Assembly (NCBI GenBank): GCA_018668475.1
Contig: JABJCZ010000037.1
Span: 1-6,767, forward strand
Reading direction: 5' to 3'
DNA from: Alphaproteobacteria bacterium
GTDB lineage: Bacteria > Pseudomonadota > Alphaproteobacteria > UBA828
Length of the DNA: 6,767 nt
Of this stretch, positions 1-5,935 are shown piece by piece. The translations under genes and the position numbers were made by a program. The notes beneath the pieces are model-generated. The model was not told the DNA's origin. It was given only the letters and a program-made list of their open reading frames with translations, and ran no database searches. The first letter of the stretch is position 1, and each line of letters begins with the position of its first letter.

Positions 1-23
1 ATTAAGAATAAGAGAAAACGAAA

Positions 24-28
24 GAGGG
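24..28 (+). promoter_or_regulatory. Ribosome binding site deciding the crotonase start
   Basis: GAGGG in a purine-rich leader lies 5 nt before ATG 34. It overlaps the alternative GTG at 28, which argues against that codon being the start. Confidence 0.6.
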
Positions 29-33
29 TGAGC

Positions 34-816
34 ATGAGCGATGGACCTGTCCGGGTAACGCATGACGGGGCGGTGGCGGTATTGACCATCGACCGGCCGG
101 AGAAACTGAACGCATTGGACGCGGAAACTCTGGCGGCGCTGGAAACCGCAGTGAATGAAGCTGATCGCGACCCGAATGTGCATGTCATTGTCTTTACCGG
201 CACCGGGCGAGCTTTTGTGGCGGGCGGTGATATTGCCGACCTTGAAAGCCGGCGCGGCCTCGCTCACTACCTTGAATTCGGCGAGACCATCCACCGTGTT
301 TTCCGCCGGATAGAGACTTGCGATACGCCGACCATCGCCGCCGTCAACGGCTGGGCGCTTGGTGGCGGGGCAGAGCTGATGCTGGCCATCGACATTCGGC
401 TGGTTGCCGCGAGCGCAAAGGTTGGTGTGCCGGAAATTACCCTCGGATTGTTCCCTGGCGCCGGTGGCTCGCAGCGACTTAGCCGTCAGGTGCCGCAGTG
501 TCATGCGCGCGAATTGATGTTCACCGGTGAGGCAATCTCTGCCGAAGACGCAGTTGCTATCGGTCTGGCGAACCGGGTCGTGGCTGATGACGCTCTTATG
601 GACGAAGCCATGGCGCTCGCCGGCAAGATCGCCGCGCGCTCGCCGTTGGTGCTCAAACTGCTCAAGCGTGCGTTGATCGCCGGTGGCGATATGCCGCTGA
701 CGTCGGCTCTTGCCCACGAGCAGGCGATGATCAGTCTCGTGCTTGATACGGATGACGCGCATGAGGGTTGTCAGGCGTTTCTGGAAAAGCGCAAACCCGA
801 CTTCAAAGGGAGTTGA
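34..816 (+). CDS. Enoyl-CoA hydratase/isomerase (crotonase) family protein
   Basis: 260 aa, a normal length for a stand-alone crotonase. Family members bind a CoA thioester and usually add water across the 2,3 double bond of an enoyl-CoA in the cytoplasm. Visible motifs are the N-terminal IDRPEKLNAL (19-28), the oxyanion-hole segment FVAGGDIADL (61-70), NGWALGGGAEL (105-115) and VPEITLGLFPGAGGSQRL (132-149). Glu114 and Glu134 are 20 residues apart and align with Glu144 and Glu164 of rat mitochondrial hydratase, so true hydratase chemistry is likely rather than isomerase-only. The C-terminus ends in the usual FLEKRKPDFKG. ATG 34 is preferred over in-frame GTG 28 because GAGGG at 24-28 lies 5 nt before it. 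The acyl-CoA dehydrogenase gene begins 5 bp after the stop, so the two are almost certainly co-transcribed. Exact substrate is unknown. Confidence 0.95.
   Translation: MSDGPVRVTHDGAVAVLTIDRPEKLNALDAETLAALETAVNEADRDPNVHVIVFTGTGRAFVAGGDIADLESRRGLAHYLEFGETIHRVFRRIETCDTPTIAAVNGWALGGGAELMLAIDIRLVAASAKVGVPEITLGLFPGAGGSQRLSRQVPQCHARELMFTGEAISAEDAVAIGLANRVVADDALMDEAMALAGKIAARSPLVLKLLKRALIAGGDMPLTSALAHEQAMISLVLDTDDAHEGCQAFLEKRKPDFKGS
808..812 (+). promoter_or_regulatory. Ribosome binding site deciding the GTG start of the dehydrogenase
   Basis: GGGAG, inside AAAGGGAG, lies 9 nt before GTG 822 and within the last codons of the upstream hydratase gene. It supports GTG 822 over ATG 768 and suggests translational coupling. 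Confidence 0.65.
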
Positions 817-821
817 GAAAC

Positions 822-1994
822 GTGGATTTCAGCCTCTCCGAAGAGCAAACCATGATGGTTGAAACTGCGCGCCGCGTCGGCGAGCGATATGGCCTTGAGT
901 ACTGGCGGGACCTCGATGCCCGGGGCGCCTATCCGGACGACATGTGGCAGGCGATATGCGAGGCCGGACTGTGTGGCGTTGCCTTGCCGGAGGAGCACGG
1001 TGGTATTGGCCTGGGCATGGTGGACCTCGCGCTGGTGATCGAGGCGTTGTGCGAAGCCGGGGCGGGGGCAACTCTGGCGCAGCTCTTTATGCTGAACCCG
1101 ATATTCGGGGGCGTGGCCATTGCCAAATATGGCACTGACGAGATGCGCCGCGACCTGCTGCCGGGAATATCAGATGGGTCCGTGCAGTGTTGCATGGCGT
1201 TAACCGAGCCCGATGCCGGCACCAACAGTCTTGAGATAAGCACGTTTGCCGAGACGGACGGCAATGGCTGGCGGCTCAACGGCAGCAAGATATGGATTTC
1301 CGCTGTGCCCAGCGCGACCAAGATGCTGGTCGTCGCGCGCACAAAAAAGGTAGAGGACTGTGAGCGGCGCACGGATGGCGTTTCGTTGTTCCTGATTGAC
1401 GTGGATCGCGACGGGCTGGCTCATCAGGGCATCGACAAGGTCGGCACGCGTTGTGTGCCGGCAAGTAGTGTCTTTTTTGACAATGTGCCGGTGCGGGGTG
1501 ACGAGCTGATCGGCACCGTCGACGGCGGCTGGAAGCAGTTGCTGGATGTGCTCAACACCGAGCGCATTGTCACCACCGCCGGGCTGGTTGGCGCGACCCG
1601 GTTGGCGTTGCGTCTTGGCGTTGATTACGCCAATGACCGCAAGGTCTTCGGCAACAAGCCCATTTCGGCGTATCAGGGCCTGCAATTCCCGCTGGCCCAG
1701 GCGCGCGCCGAGATCGAGTGCGCCCAGGTCATGAACATGAAAGCGGCGGCCAATTGCGACGCCGGGTTGCCCTACGGCAGCGAGGCCAATATGGCCAAGC
1801 TAATTGCCGCACAGGCGGCCTCCGCTGGCATCGAGCGCGCCATGCAGGCCATGGGTGGCATGGGCTATGCAAAGGAAATGCACATCGAGCGGTTGTGGCG
1901 GGATGCGCGGTTGTTCCGTTTTGCGCCGATATCGGAGGAAATGATTCTTAACTTCATTGCCATGCACGACCTCGGCATGGCGCGTGGTTACTAG
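822..1994 (+). CDS. Acyl-CoA dehydrogenase family flavoprotein
   Basis: 390 aa from GTG 822, the usual size for an FAD-dependent acyl-CoA dehydrogenase that makes the 2,3-enoyl-CoA and passes electrons to ETF. An N-terminal helical domain (VDFSLSEEQTMMVE) is followed by the beta-domain signature CMALTEPDAGTNS (124-136), the C-terminal helical motif DRKVFG (272-277) and QAMGGMGYA (342-350). The YEGT motif that carries the base in medium- and short-chain enzymes is replaced by FAPIS (367-371). By my alignment Glu247, in NTERI, occupies the position of the catalytic Glu of isovaleryl-CoA (Glu254) and long-chain (Glu261) dehydrogenases. The APIS ending resembles a bacterial ACAD subfamily with an unassigned substrate. 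The GTG start fits the family N-terminus and has a good ribosome site; a longer reading from ATG 768 would overlap the hydratase gene. Pairing with the upstream hydratase gives two consecutive beta-oxidation steps. Confidence 0.95.
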   Translation: MDFSLSEEQTMMVETARRVGERYGLEYWRDLDARGAYPDDMWQAICEAGLCGVALPEEHGGIGLGMVDLALVIEALCEAGAGATLAQLFMLNPIFGGVAIAKYGTDEMRRDLLPGISDGSVQCCMALTEPDAGTNSLEISTFAETDGNGWRLNGSKIWISAVPSATKMLVVARTKKVEDCERRTDGVSLFLIDVDRDGLAHQGIDKVGTRCVPASSVFFDNVPVRGDELIGTVDGGWKQLLDVLNTERIVTTAGLVGATRLALRLGVDYANDRKVFGNKPISAYQGLQFPLAQARAEIECAQVMNMKAAANCDAGLPYGSEANMAKLIAAQAASAGIERAMQAMGGMGYAKEMHIERLWRDARLFRFAPISEEMILNFIAMHDLGMARGY

Positions 1995-1995
1995 C

Positions 1996-2000
1996 AGGAG
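1996..2000 (+). promoter_or_regulatory. Ribosome binding site for the GTG-started third operon gene
   Basis: AGGAG lies 6 nt before GTG 2007, directly after the dehydrogenase stop codon at 1992-1994. It supports use of GTG as the start. Confidence 0.65.
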
Positions 2001-2006
2001 TGCCTC

Positions 2007-2756
2007 GTGGCCTTGAAACTGAGTGACTTCGCCGGCCGGTTGCTGCGCGCCGATGACTCCGAAACTCTGGGCCGCCCGAGTCATGTGCTGGCGGCAGAGG
2101 CCATTGATGCGGGCCGGGCGGAAGAAGCCAAGGACCTGATTCAGGCGGCGCACGACGAAAGTAAGTCGCTGCATGATCTCTTTTGCGACTGGGTGTGGGA
2201 CATGCTGACCCGCATGGCTCGGCGCTGTGGCGAACAGGCCATGTTCGAGATGCTGCGCGAGAGCCAGGAAACATGGATGTTGCGCCGAACCTGGAAAGCC
2301 TTTCGCAACATGTCGGTGAAGCGGCAGGTTGATTTGACGGCGGAGGTTATGCGCGCCCACCGTTGCGGGCCGAAACAGGATGGCGAGATCGGCATCGAAG
2401 AAGATGACGAAAAATTTTCAATCGTCATGGACCCGTGTGGGTCAGGTGGTCGCATGCGTCGGGGGGACCCGGTCGATGGCACACCGAGCCGCCTCGGCCC
2501 GCCTTACGAATTTGGTGTGACGCAGGAAGCGCATTGGTGGTCGTGGGGCCGTAAAGATGTGCCCTATTATTGCCTGCATTGCGCTGTGAACGAGATATTG
2601 CCCATCGAGTGGGGGGGGCGGCCGCTCTGGGTGACCGAATTTGATGCTGACGCTAAAAAGCCGTGCCGCTGGCATTTTTACAAACGCCCCGAGCTTATCC
2701 CTGCGCATTACTGGACGCGACTGGGCAAGGAAAAGCCGGCGAAATTTGACGCCTGA
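2007..2756 (+). CDS. Uncharacterised Cys/His/Trp-rich protein, third gene of the acyl-CoA operon
   Basis: 249 aa, no named family recognised. The N-terminal half (about 1-115) looks helical and charged, with no signal peptide or membrane segment, so it is probably cytoplasmic. The C-terminal half holds what look like conserved motifs: FSIVMDPCGSGGRMRR (137-152), EAHWWSWGRKDVPYYCLHC (174-192), PIEWGGRPLWVTEF (199-212) and CRWHFYKRPE (220-229). Cys144, His176, Cys189, His191, Cys192, Cys220 and His223 could form a metal or thiol site; this is inference. GTG 2007 has AGGAG 6 nt upstream and follows the dehydrogenase stop by 12 bp, so it belongs to the operon. Its place suggests a role linked to CoA-thioester catabolism, such as an enzyme or a cofactor- or metal-binding partner, but no function is assigned. 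A run of eight G at 2611-2618 lies in the coding sequence, and the frame stays open through it. Confidence 0.88.
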   Translation: MALKLSDFAGRLLRADDSETLGRPSHVLAAEAIDAGRAEEAKDLIQAAHDESKSLHDLFCDWVWDMLTRMARRCGEQAMFEMLRESQETWMLRRTWKAFRNMSVKRQVDLTAEVMRAHRCGPKQDGEIGIEEDDEKFSIVMDPCGSGGRMRRGDPVDGTPSRLGPPYEFGVTQEAHWWSWGRKDVPYYCLHCAVNEILPIEWGGRPLWVTEFDADAKKPCRWHFYKRPELIPAHYWTRLGKEKPAKFDA

Positions 2757-2806
2757 CCTGTACTGGCGCGACTACTGCGGTTGATCACGGCAGATCACAA
2801 GCAGCG

Positions 2807-3676
2807 CTAGGCAGCGGCGATCGCCTCCAGCGCGCGCCAGTCCGGTGCGGCCGTGCCGTCAGGGTTAAGCGGCTGAACACAAACATGACTGGCGCCGGCA
2901 TCCAGATGTGCTTTGATCCGTGCCCGCACGTCATCGGCATTGCCTGACGCCACCATCGCATCGAGAAAGCGCGCGCTGCCGCGCCCCGTCAATTCTTCTT
3001 CAGAGAAGCCGAGGTTCAGCCAGTTGTTGCGATAATTGGGCCACGGCAAATAGAGCTCCAGTACATCGGAAGCAATGCCGCGCGCGACAGAGGCGTCCTT
3101 GGTCAGGCAAATTTTCTGCTCCACGCAGAGCCAGGCGTCAGGCCCGAGAATTTTCCGCGCGTTGGCTGTGTGCTCTGGCGTTACGTTGTAGGAATGTGCG
3201 CCCCTGGTCCGCTCGCCACCTAGCGCCGTCATTTTCGGGCCGAGGGCAGCCAGAATAATATTCCGCTCAGGTGCGGGGATGCCAAGTTCGGTCGCGTCAA
3301 TGGCATCCAGATAGGTGCGCATGGTTGTCAGCGGCTTGCCATAACCGTGACCCCTAAATCCTTCGACCAGTGGAATATGTGACACCCCGAGCCCCATGAT
3401 AAAGCGGTCTTCATAGAGGGCGTTCAGGGTGTCGTGCCCGGCCCGGGCGGTGACCGCATCGCGAGCGTATATGTTCGCAATCCCGCTAGCCGCCCGCAGG
3501 CGGTCAGTTTCTGCCAGCACGAAGCCACCAAAACTGAATGTCTCGAAGCCCACACCCTCCGGATACCAGAAGACATCGAAATTCAGTTTTTCGACGCCCT
3601 GCGCCAGTTCCGCAATCTGAGTCGCGGACAGCGCGTCCGGTGCAATCCATACTCCAAGTTTACCAAGGCCCTTCAT
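2807..3676 (-). CDS. LLM-class (luciferase-like) F420-type oxidoreductase, MSMEG_4141-like
   Basis: 289 aa on the minus strand. Luciferase-like TIM-barrel enzymes use FMN or coenzyme F420 for hydride transfer. The protein resembles the family of probable F420-dependent oxidoreductases named after MSMEG_4141: MKGLGKLGVW at the start, FWYPE (36-40), SGIANIYARD (64-73), GLGVSH (95-100), a VEGFRGHGYGKPL loop (104-116), LAALGPKM (132-139), YNVTPEHT (163-170) and PNYRNNW (213-219). The frame stays open to an upstream ATG at 3808, but family N-termini start at MKxLGxxGVW, so ATG 3676 is chosen; a GGGAG lies 11 nt upstream. It converges on the preceding operon with a 50-bp gap and diverges from the OYE-type gene across 146 bp, suggesting shared control. 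Whether the cofactor is F420 or FMN, and what the substrate is, cannot be told from sequence alone. Confidence 0.92.
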   Translation of the reverse strand: MKGLGKLGVWIAPDALSATQIAELAQGVEKLNFDVFWYPEGVGFETFSFGGFVLAETDRLRAASGIANIYARDAVTARAGHDTLNALYEDRFIMGLGVSHIPLVEGFRGHGYGKPLTTMRTYLDAIDATELGIPAPERNIILAALGPKMTALGGERTRGAHSYNVTPEHTANARKILGPDAWLCVEQKICLTKDASVARGIASDVLELYLPWPNYRNNWLNLGFSEEELTGRGSARFLDAMVASGNADDVRARIKAHLDAGASHVCVQPLNPDGTAAPDWRALEAIAAA

Positions 3677-3687
3677 GTGCCTGCGCT

Positions 3688-3692
3688 CTCCC
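3688..3692 (-). promoter_or_regulatory. Probable ribosome binding site for the LLM-class gene
   Basis: On the minus strand GGGAG, within AGGGAGAG, lies 11 nt before ATG 3676. The spacing is a little long, but it supports this internal start over the upstream ATG at 3808. Confidence 0.4.
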
Positions 3693-3761
3693 TGCGGTGG
3701 TGCATTGTTCAATAAATTGGCCCATAGGATACACGCTCTGACGGGCCAACGGCAGCGCAAT

Positions 3762-3778
3762 ACATTGCCAGGCAGTGT
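3762..3778 (+). promoter_or_regulatory. 17-bp near-perfect palindrome, candidate operator
   Basis: ACATTGCCAGGCAGTGT is an inverted repeat of two 8-bp arms around one central base with a single mismatched pair (ACAYTGCC-N-GGCARTGT). It sits between two divergent oxidoreductase genes, 7 bp upstream of the putative -35 box of the OYE-type gene. This is typical of the site of a dimeric regulator controlling one or both genes. No regulator gene for it lies next to it, so the binding protein is unknown. Confidence 0.45.
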
Positions 3779-3785
3779 GATGATG

Positions 3786-3814
3786 TTGAATATTGGCAGA
3801 GCAGGCATTATAGC
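3786..3814 (+). promoter_or_regulatory. Putative sigma-70-type promoter of the OYE-family gene
   Basis: TTGAAT (3786-3791) and TATAGC (3809-3814) are separated by 17 bp and each match 4 of 6 consensus bases. Transcription would begin near 3821, only about two bases before ATG 3823. This fits the absence of a clear ribosome binding site and suggests a near-leaderless mRNA. The boxes are imperfect, so this is tentative. Confidence 0.35.
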
Positions 3815-3822
3815 TCAGCGCT

Positions 3823-4953
3823 ATGGCTGATACCGCATCACCGCTGTTCGCACCGCTTCAACTCGCATCAGTTTCAATCCCCAATCGAATTGCCATAGCG
3901 CCGACGACCCGTCAGGTCGCCGATGAGGATGGCACGCCGACCGGGGAGATGGGGCGCTACTGGGCGCGACGGGTGCAGGGCGGCTGCGGCCTCGTGATTA
4001 CCGAGGGCGTGTATTTCGCTGATCGCTGGAATGCCAAGGGCTATCCGCATCAGTCGGGCATCTGCAATCGCAAGCACATCGACGCCTGGCGCACGATCAC
4101 CGACATGATCCACGCTGAGGGCGGTATTGCGCTGATGCAGCTACAGCATGCGGGTCGCCTGGCTGATCCGTTGTACTTTCAGGACGGAAACCCGGCGTAT
4201 AGCGCGAGCGATACTCAGTCTTCGGGGTATGTGATCTTTACGGATTCAGAGGAAGAAAAAGAGCTGCGTGGCTGGACCGATCCGCTGCCGCTCCGCCGGT
4301 ATGAGCCGGCCCGCGCACTTTCGTTGCTGGAAATCGAGGACCTCGCGGACAGTTTCGCCCGCGCGGCGGTCCGCGCCATCGAGGCAGGGTTTGATGGTGT
4401 TGAGGTCCATGGGGCCAACGGCTTCCTAATCGACAATTTTTTCAATTCCGCAGTCAATGTGCGAGAGGACGCGTTTGGCGGGTGCCCAATGAAACGCGCG
4501 AATTTCGCGCTGCTGGTCTGCCGCCGGGTGCGTCAGGCTGTTGGTGCCGAGAAGATCATCACCTTACGCCTCTCCCAGGATCGGATCGACGGCCTGCAGG
4601 ATCACTACGCCGGCGGCGTCGCAGAGGCGCGGGATATCGCGACTGCGCTGAAGGACGCACCGGTTGATGCGCTGCATTGGGGGAGCTTCGGCTGGGATGA
4701 CAACCGCGATCCAAATTCGGATGAAATCATTCCCGCCGTCATGCGTGCCGCGAGTGGTAAACCGATGATCGTCAATGGCGGCGTGCATGATGCGGCAGCC
4801 GCCCTTCGCGTGCTCGAGAGCGGAGCGGGTGACATGGTCTCCGTTGGCCGCCCGCTGTTTGCTAATCCTGACTGGGCCAATGCCGTTCGCGCTGGCAAGC
4901 CGCCTGCGCCGGTCGAGTTCGAGCGCAAGTGGGTTATCACCCCGGCAACATAA
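3823..4953 (+). CDS. NADH:flavin oxidoreductase / Old Yellow Enzyme family protein
   Basis: 376 aa, the length of a single-domain FMN TIM barrel with no C-terminal FeS or FAD extension. Family members reduce activated C=C bonds (enones, nitro compounds, enoyl thioesters) with NAD(P)H. Visible features are the N-terminal LFAPLQLASVSIPNRIAIAPTT (8-29), MQLQHAGR (105-112), the substrate-anion site VEVHGANGFL (193-202) with His196 and Asn199, a DAFGG loop (216-220) in place of DEYGG, and the C-terminal phosphate-binding stretch IVNGG (326-330) plus VGRPLFANPD (341-350). The Tyr that donates a proton in OYE1 (Tyr196) is Phe201 here. ATG 3823 matches the family N-terminus, but the upstream bases lack a good Shine-Dalgarno. 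It is divergent from the LLM-class gene, and the pair may be co-regulated. The substrate is unknown. Confidence 0.95.
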   Translation: MADTASPLFAPLQLASVSIPNRIAIAPTTRQVADEDGTPTGEMGRYWARRVQGGCGLVITEGVYFADRWNAKGYPHQSGICNRKHIDAWRTITDMIHAEGGIALMQLQHAGRLADPLYFQDGNPAYSASDTQSSGYVIFTDSEEEKELRGWTDPLPLRRYEPARALSLLEIEDLADSFARAAVRAIEAGFDGVEVHGANGFLIDNFFNSAVNVREDAFGGCPMKRANFALLVCRRVRQAVGAEKIITLRLSQDRIDGLQDHYAGGVAEARDIATALKDAPVDALHWGSFGWDDNRDPNSDEIIPAVMRAASGKPMIVNGGVHDAAAALRVLESGAGDMVSVGRPLFANPDWANAVRAGKPPAPVEFERKWVITPAT

Positions 4954-5038
4954 CAAGCCATATCGGGCACCCGCCCGGCGGGAATGATCCCGAACCCCGG
5001 ACTATAGTTCATGTGCAATAGCGGGGCCGGGGGGCCAC

Positions 5039-5043
5039 GAGGA
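5039..5043 (+). promoter_or_regulatory. Ribosome binding site for the secreted hydrolase
   Basis: GAGGA lies directly before a cluster of in-frame ATGs at 5044, 5047 and 5053. Spacing is 3 nt to 5047 and 9 nt to 5053 and too short for 5044. Upstream ATG 5011 has no comparable site and would add a non-signal-like extension. Confidence 0.5.
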
Positions 5044-5046
5044 ATG

Positions 5047-5889
5047 ATGAAAATGACCAGGGTATTGGCGATCGCATTGATCGCCGTCTTTTCCGCATCG
5101 TGGGTTAGCGCAGGCGCAGACGGTGCTGGATTGACCGAAGCGGATCCGCAAGATGTTGCGCGAACCTGGGACGCCGCGCGGGTCTATTTACCAACGGCTG
5201 ACGTCTCGATGCGGCCTTCGTCTATGGCAGATCTGCAAAATTTCACGGAAAGGCATGAGGAATTGTTTCCGATTGCGATCCATTTGCATGGCTGCTCCGG
5301 CTTTTGGCAAGGAACCGACCGGCGGGGGAGGTATCTCGCGTCACTTGGCTTTGTTGTCATCGCTCCGGATAGCTTTGCGCGCACCAACAAGCCGCAAAGC
5401 TGCGATCCCGCAACACACGAGGGTGGGTTTTTTCGTGGCACGCTGGCGCTGCGTCACGCCGAGGCCGCCCATGCGATTGCGCGTGTTCGTAAGCTACCGT
5501 GGGTGGATAAAGAGAAGATGGTGCTGACCGGCCACAGCGAAGGAGCGATTGCGACGGCGACTCTTGGAGCAGAGCACACCGTTGGGCTCAAAGCCCGCGT
5601 GATTGAGGGCTGGGGCTGCAACGCATTTTGGCAGGAATACGCGGGGCTAAACAGTTCGCCTGATTTACCGGTGTTGAGCCTCGTCGGTAATCGCGACCCC
5701 TGGTTCAGGCTGTCATTTTTGCAGGGCGATTGCGGCGAGTTTATGAAAAACGCATCAAGCCGCTCTGTCGTTTATGGCGAGCCGCCACTCAAAACCGTTC
5801 ACAGCCTGCTCGACTACGGGCGCCCCCGCGAAGACCTGCGAGATTTCCTTTGCGACAATGTTCATTGCGCCGCGGGGCAGCAGCAATAG
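5047..5889 (+). CDS. Exported alpha/beta hydrolase (dienelactone hydrolase-like)
   Basis: 280 aa from ATG 5047. A signal peptide is clear: MKMTR, a hydrophobic core to about residue 18, then probable cleavage after WVSA (Ala22), so it should act in the periplasm or outside the cell. The fold is an alpha/beta hydrolase: an oxyanion-type HLHGCSG (79-85), nucleophile elbow GHSEG with Ser164, GNRDP with Asp217 and TVHS with His252 give a complete triad in the expected order. Six cysteines (83, 119, 191, 229, 269, 274) lie in the mature part and may form disulfides. The likely reaction is hydrolysis of an ester or lactone, but the substrate is not visible. ATG 5053 is an equally possible start (two residues shorter). 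It follows the OYE-type gene by 93 bp on the same strand, so co-transcription is possible but unproven. The stop codon lies within the loop of a strong inverted repeat. Confidence 0.9.
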   Translation: MKMTRVLAIALIAVFSASWVSAGADGAGLTEADPQDVARTWDAARVYLPTADVSMRPSSMADLQNFTERHEELFPIAIHLHGCSGFWQGTDRRGRYLASLGFVVIAPDSFARTNKPQSCDPATHEGGFFRGTLALRHAEAAHAIARVRKLPWVDKEKMVLTGHSEGAIATATLGAEHTVGLKARVIEGWGCNAFWQEYAGLNSSPDLPVLSLVGNRDPWFRLSFLQGDCGEFMKNASSRSVVYGEPPLKTVHSLLDYGRPREDLRDFLCDNVHCAAGQQQ

Positions 5890-5904
5890 CCGGCTGCCCC
5901 GCGG
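5870..5904 (+). terminator. 12-bp GC-rich stem-loop at the end of the hydrolase gene
   Basis: CCGCGGGGCAGC (5870-5881) and GCTGCCCCGCGG (5893-5904) are perfect inverted repeats with an 11-nt loop that includes the stop codon TAG 5887-5889. The stem lies at the junction of convergent genes, where a terminator is expected for both. No T-run follows on either strand, so it may be a weak or Rho-assisted terminator or a 3'-end stabilising stem rather than a classic intrinsic terminator. Confidence 0.5.
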
Positions 5905-5935
5905 GCGGATGCTGAACGCAGGCAGTTCGAGCGTT

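Noticed and set aside
768..821. Longer dehydrogenase starting at ATG 768
   Set aside because: It would overlap the hydratase gene by 49 bp and add residues unlike the family N-terminus; GTG 822 has a proper ribosome site.
1200..1685. 161-codon open frame on the minus strand inside the dehydrogenase gene
   Set aside because: Fully antisense to a clear acyl-CoA dehydrogenase, with composition of a shadow frame and no family resemblance.
1800..2360. Long open frame on the minus strand (186 codons) across the dehydrogenase end and the unknown gene
   Set aside because: It is antisense to two well-supported genes, has no recognisable motif or ribosome site, and such shadow frames are expected in GC-rich coding DNA.
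2783..2798. Two GATCAC copies 10 bp apart in the 50-bp convergent gap
   Set aside because: Six-base repeats of two copies can arise by chance, and no flanking structure or terminator was seen there.
3677..3808. 44-residue N-terminal extension of the LLM-class protein from ATG 3808
   Set aside because: The family begins at MKxLGxxGVW, the extension has no domain or signal-like character, and it would cover most of the divergent regulatory spacer.
4979..4992. Short hairpin CGGGAATGATCCCG after the OYE-type gene
   Set aside because: Only a 5-bp stem with a 4-base loop and no T-run, so too weak to call a terminator.
5003..5008. TATAGT as a -10 box before the hydrolase gene
   Set aside because: It is a good hexamer, but no -35-like sequence occurs at suitable spacing, so it was not called a promoter.
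4564..5018. Two minus-strand open frames over the end of the OYE-type gene
   Set aside because: Both overlap a strongly supported coding region and each other in different frames, and neither shows motifs.
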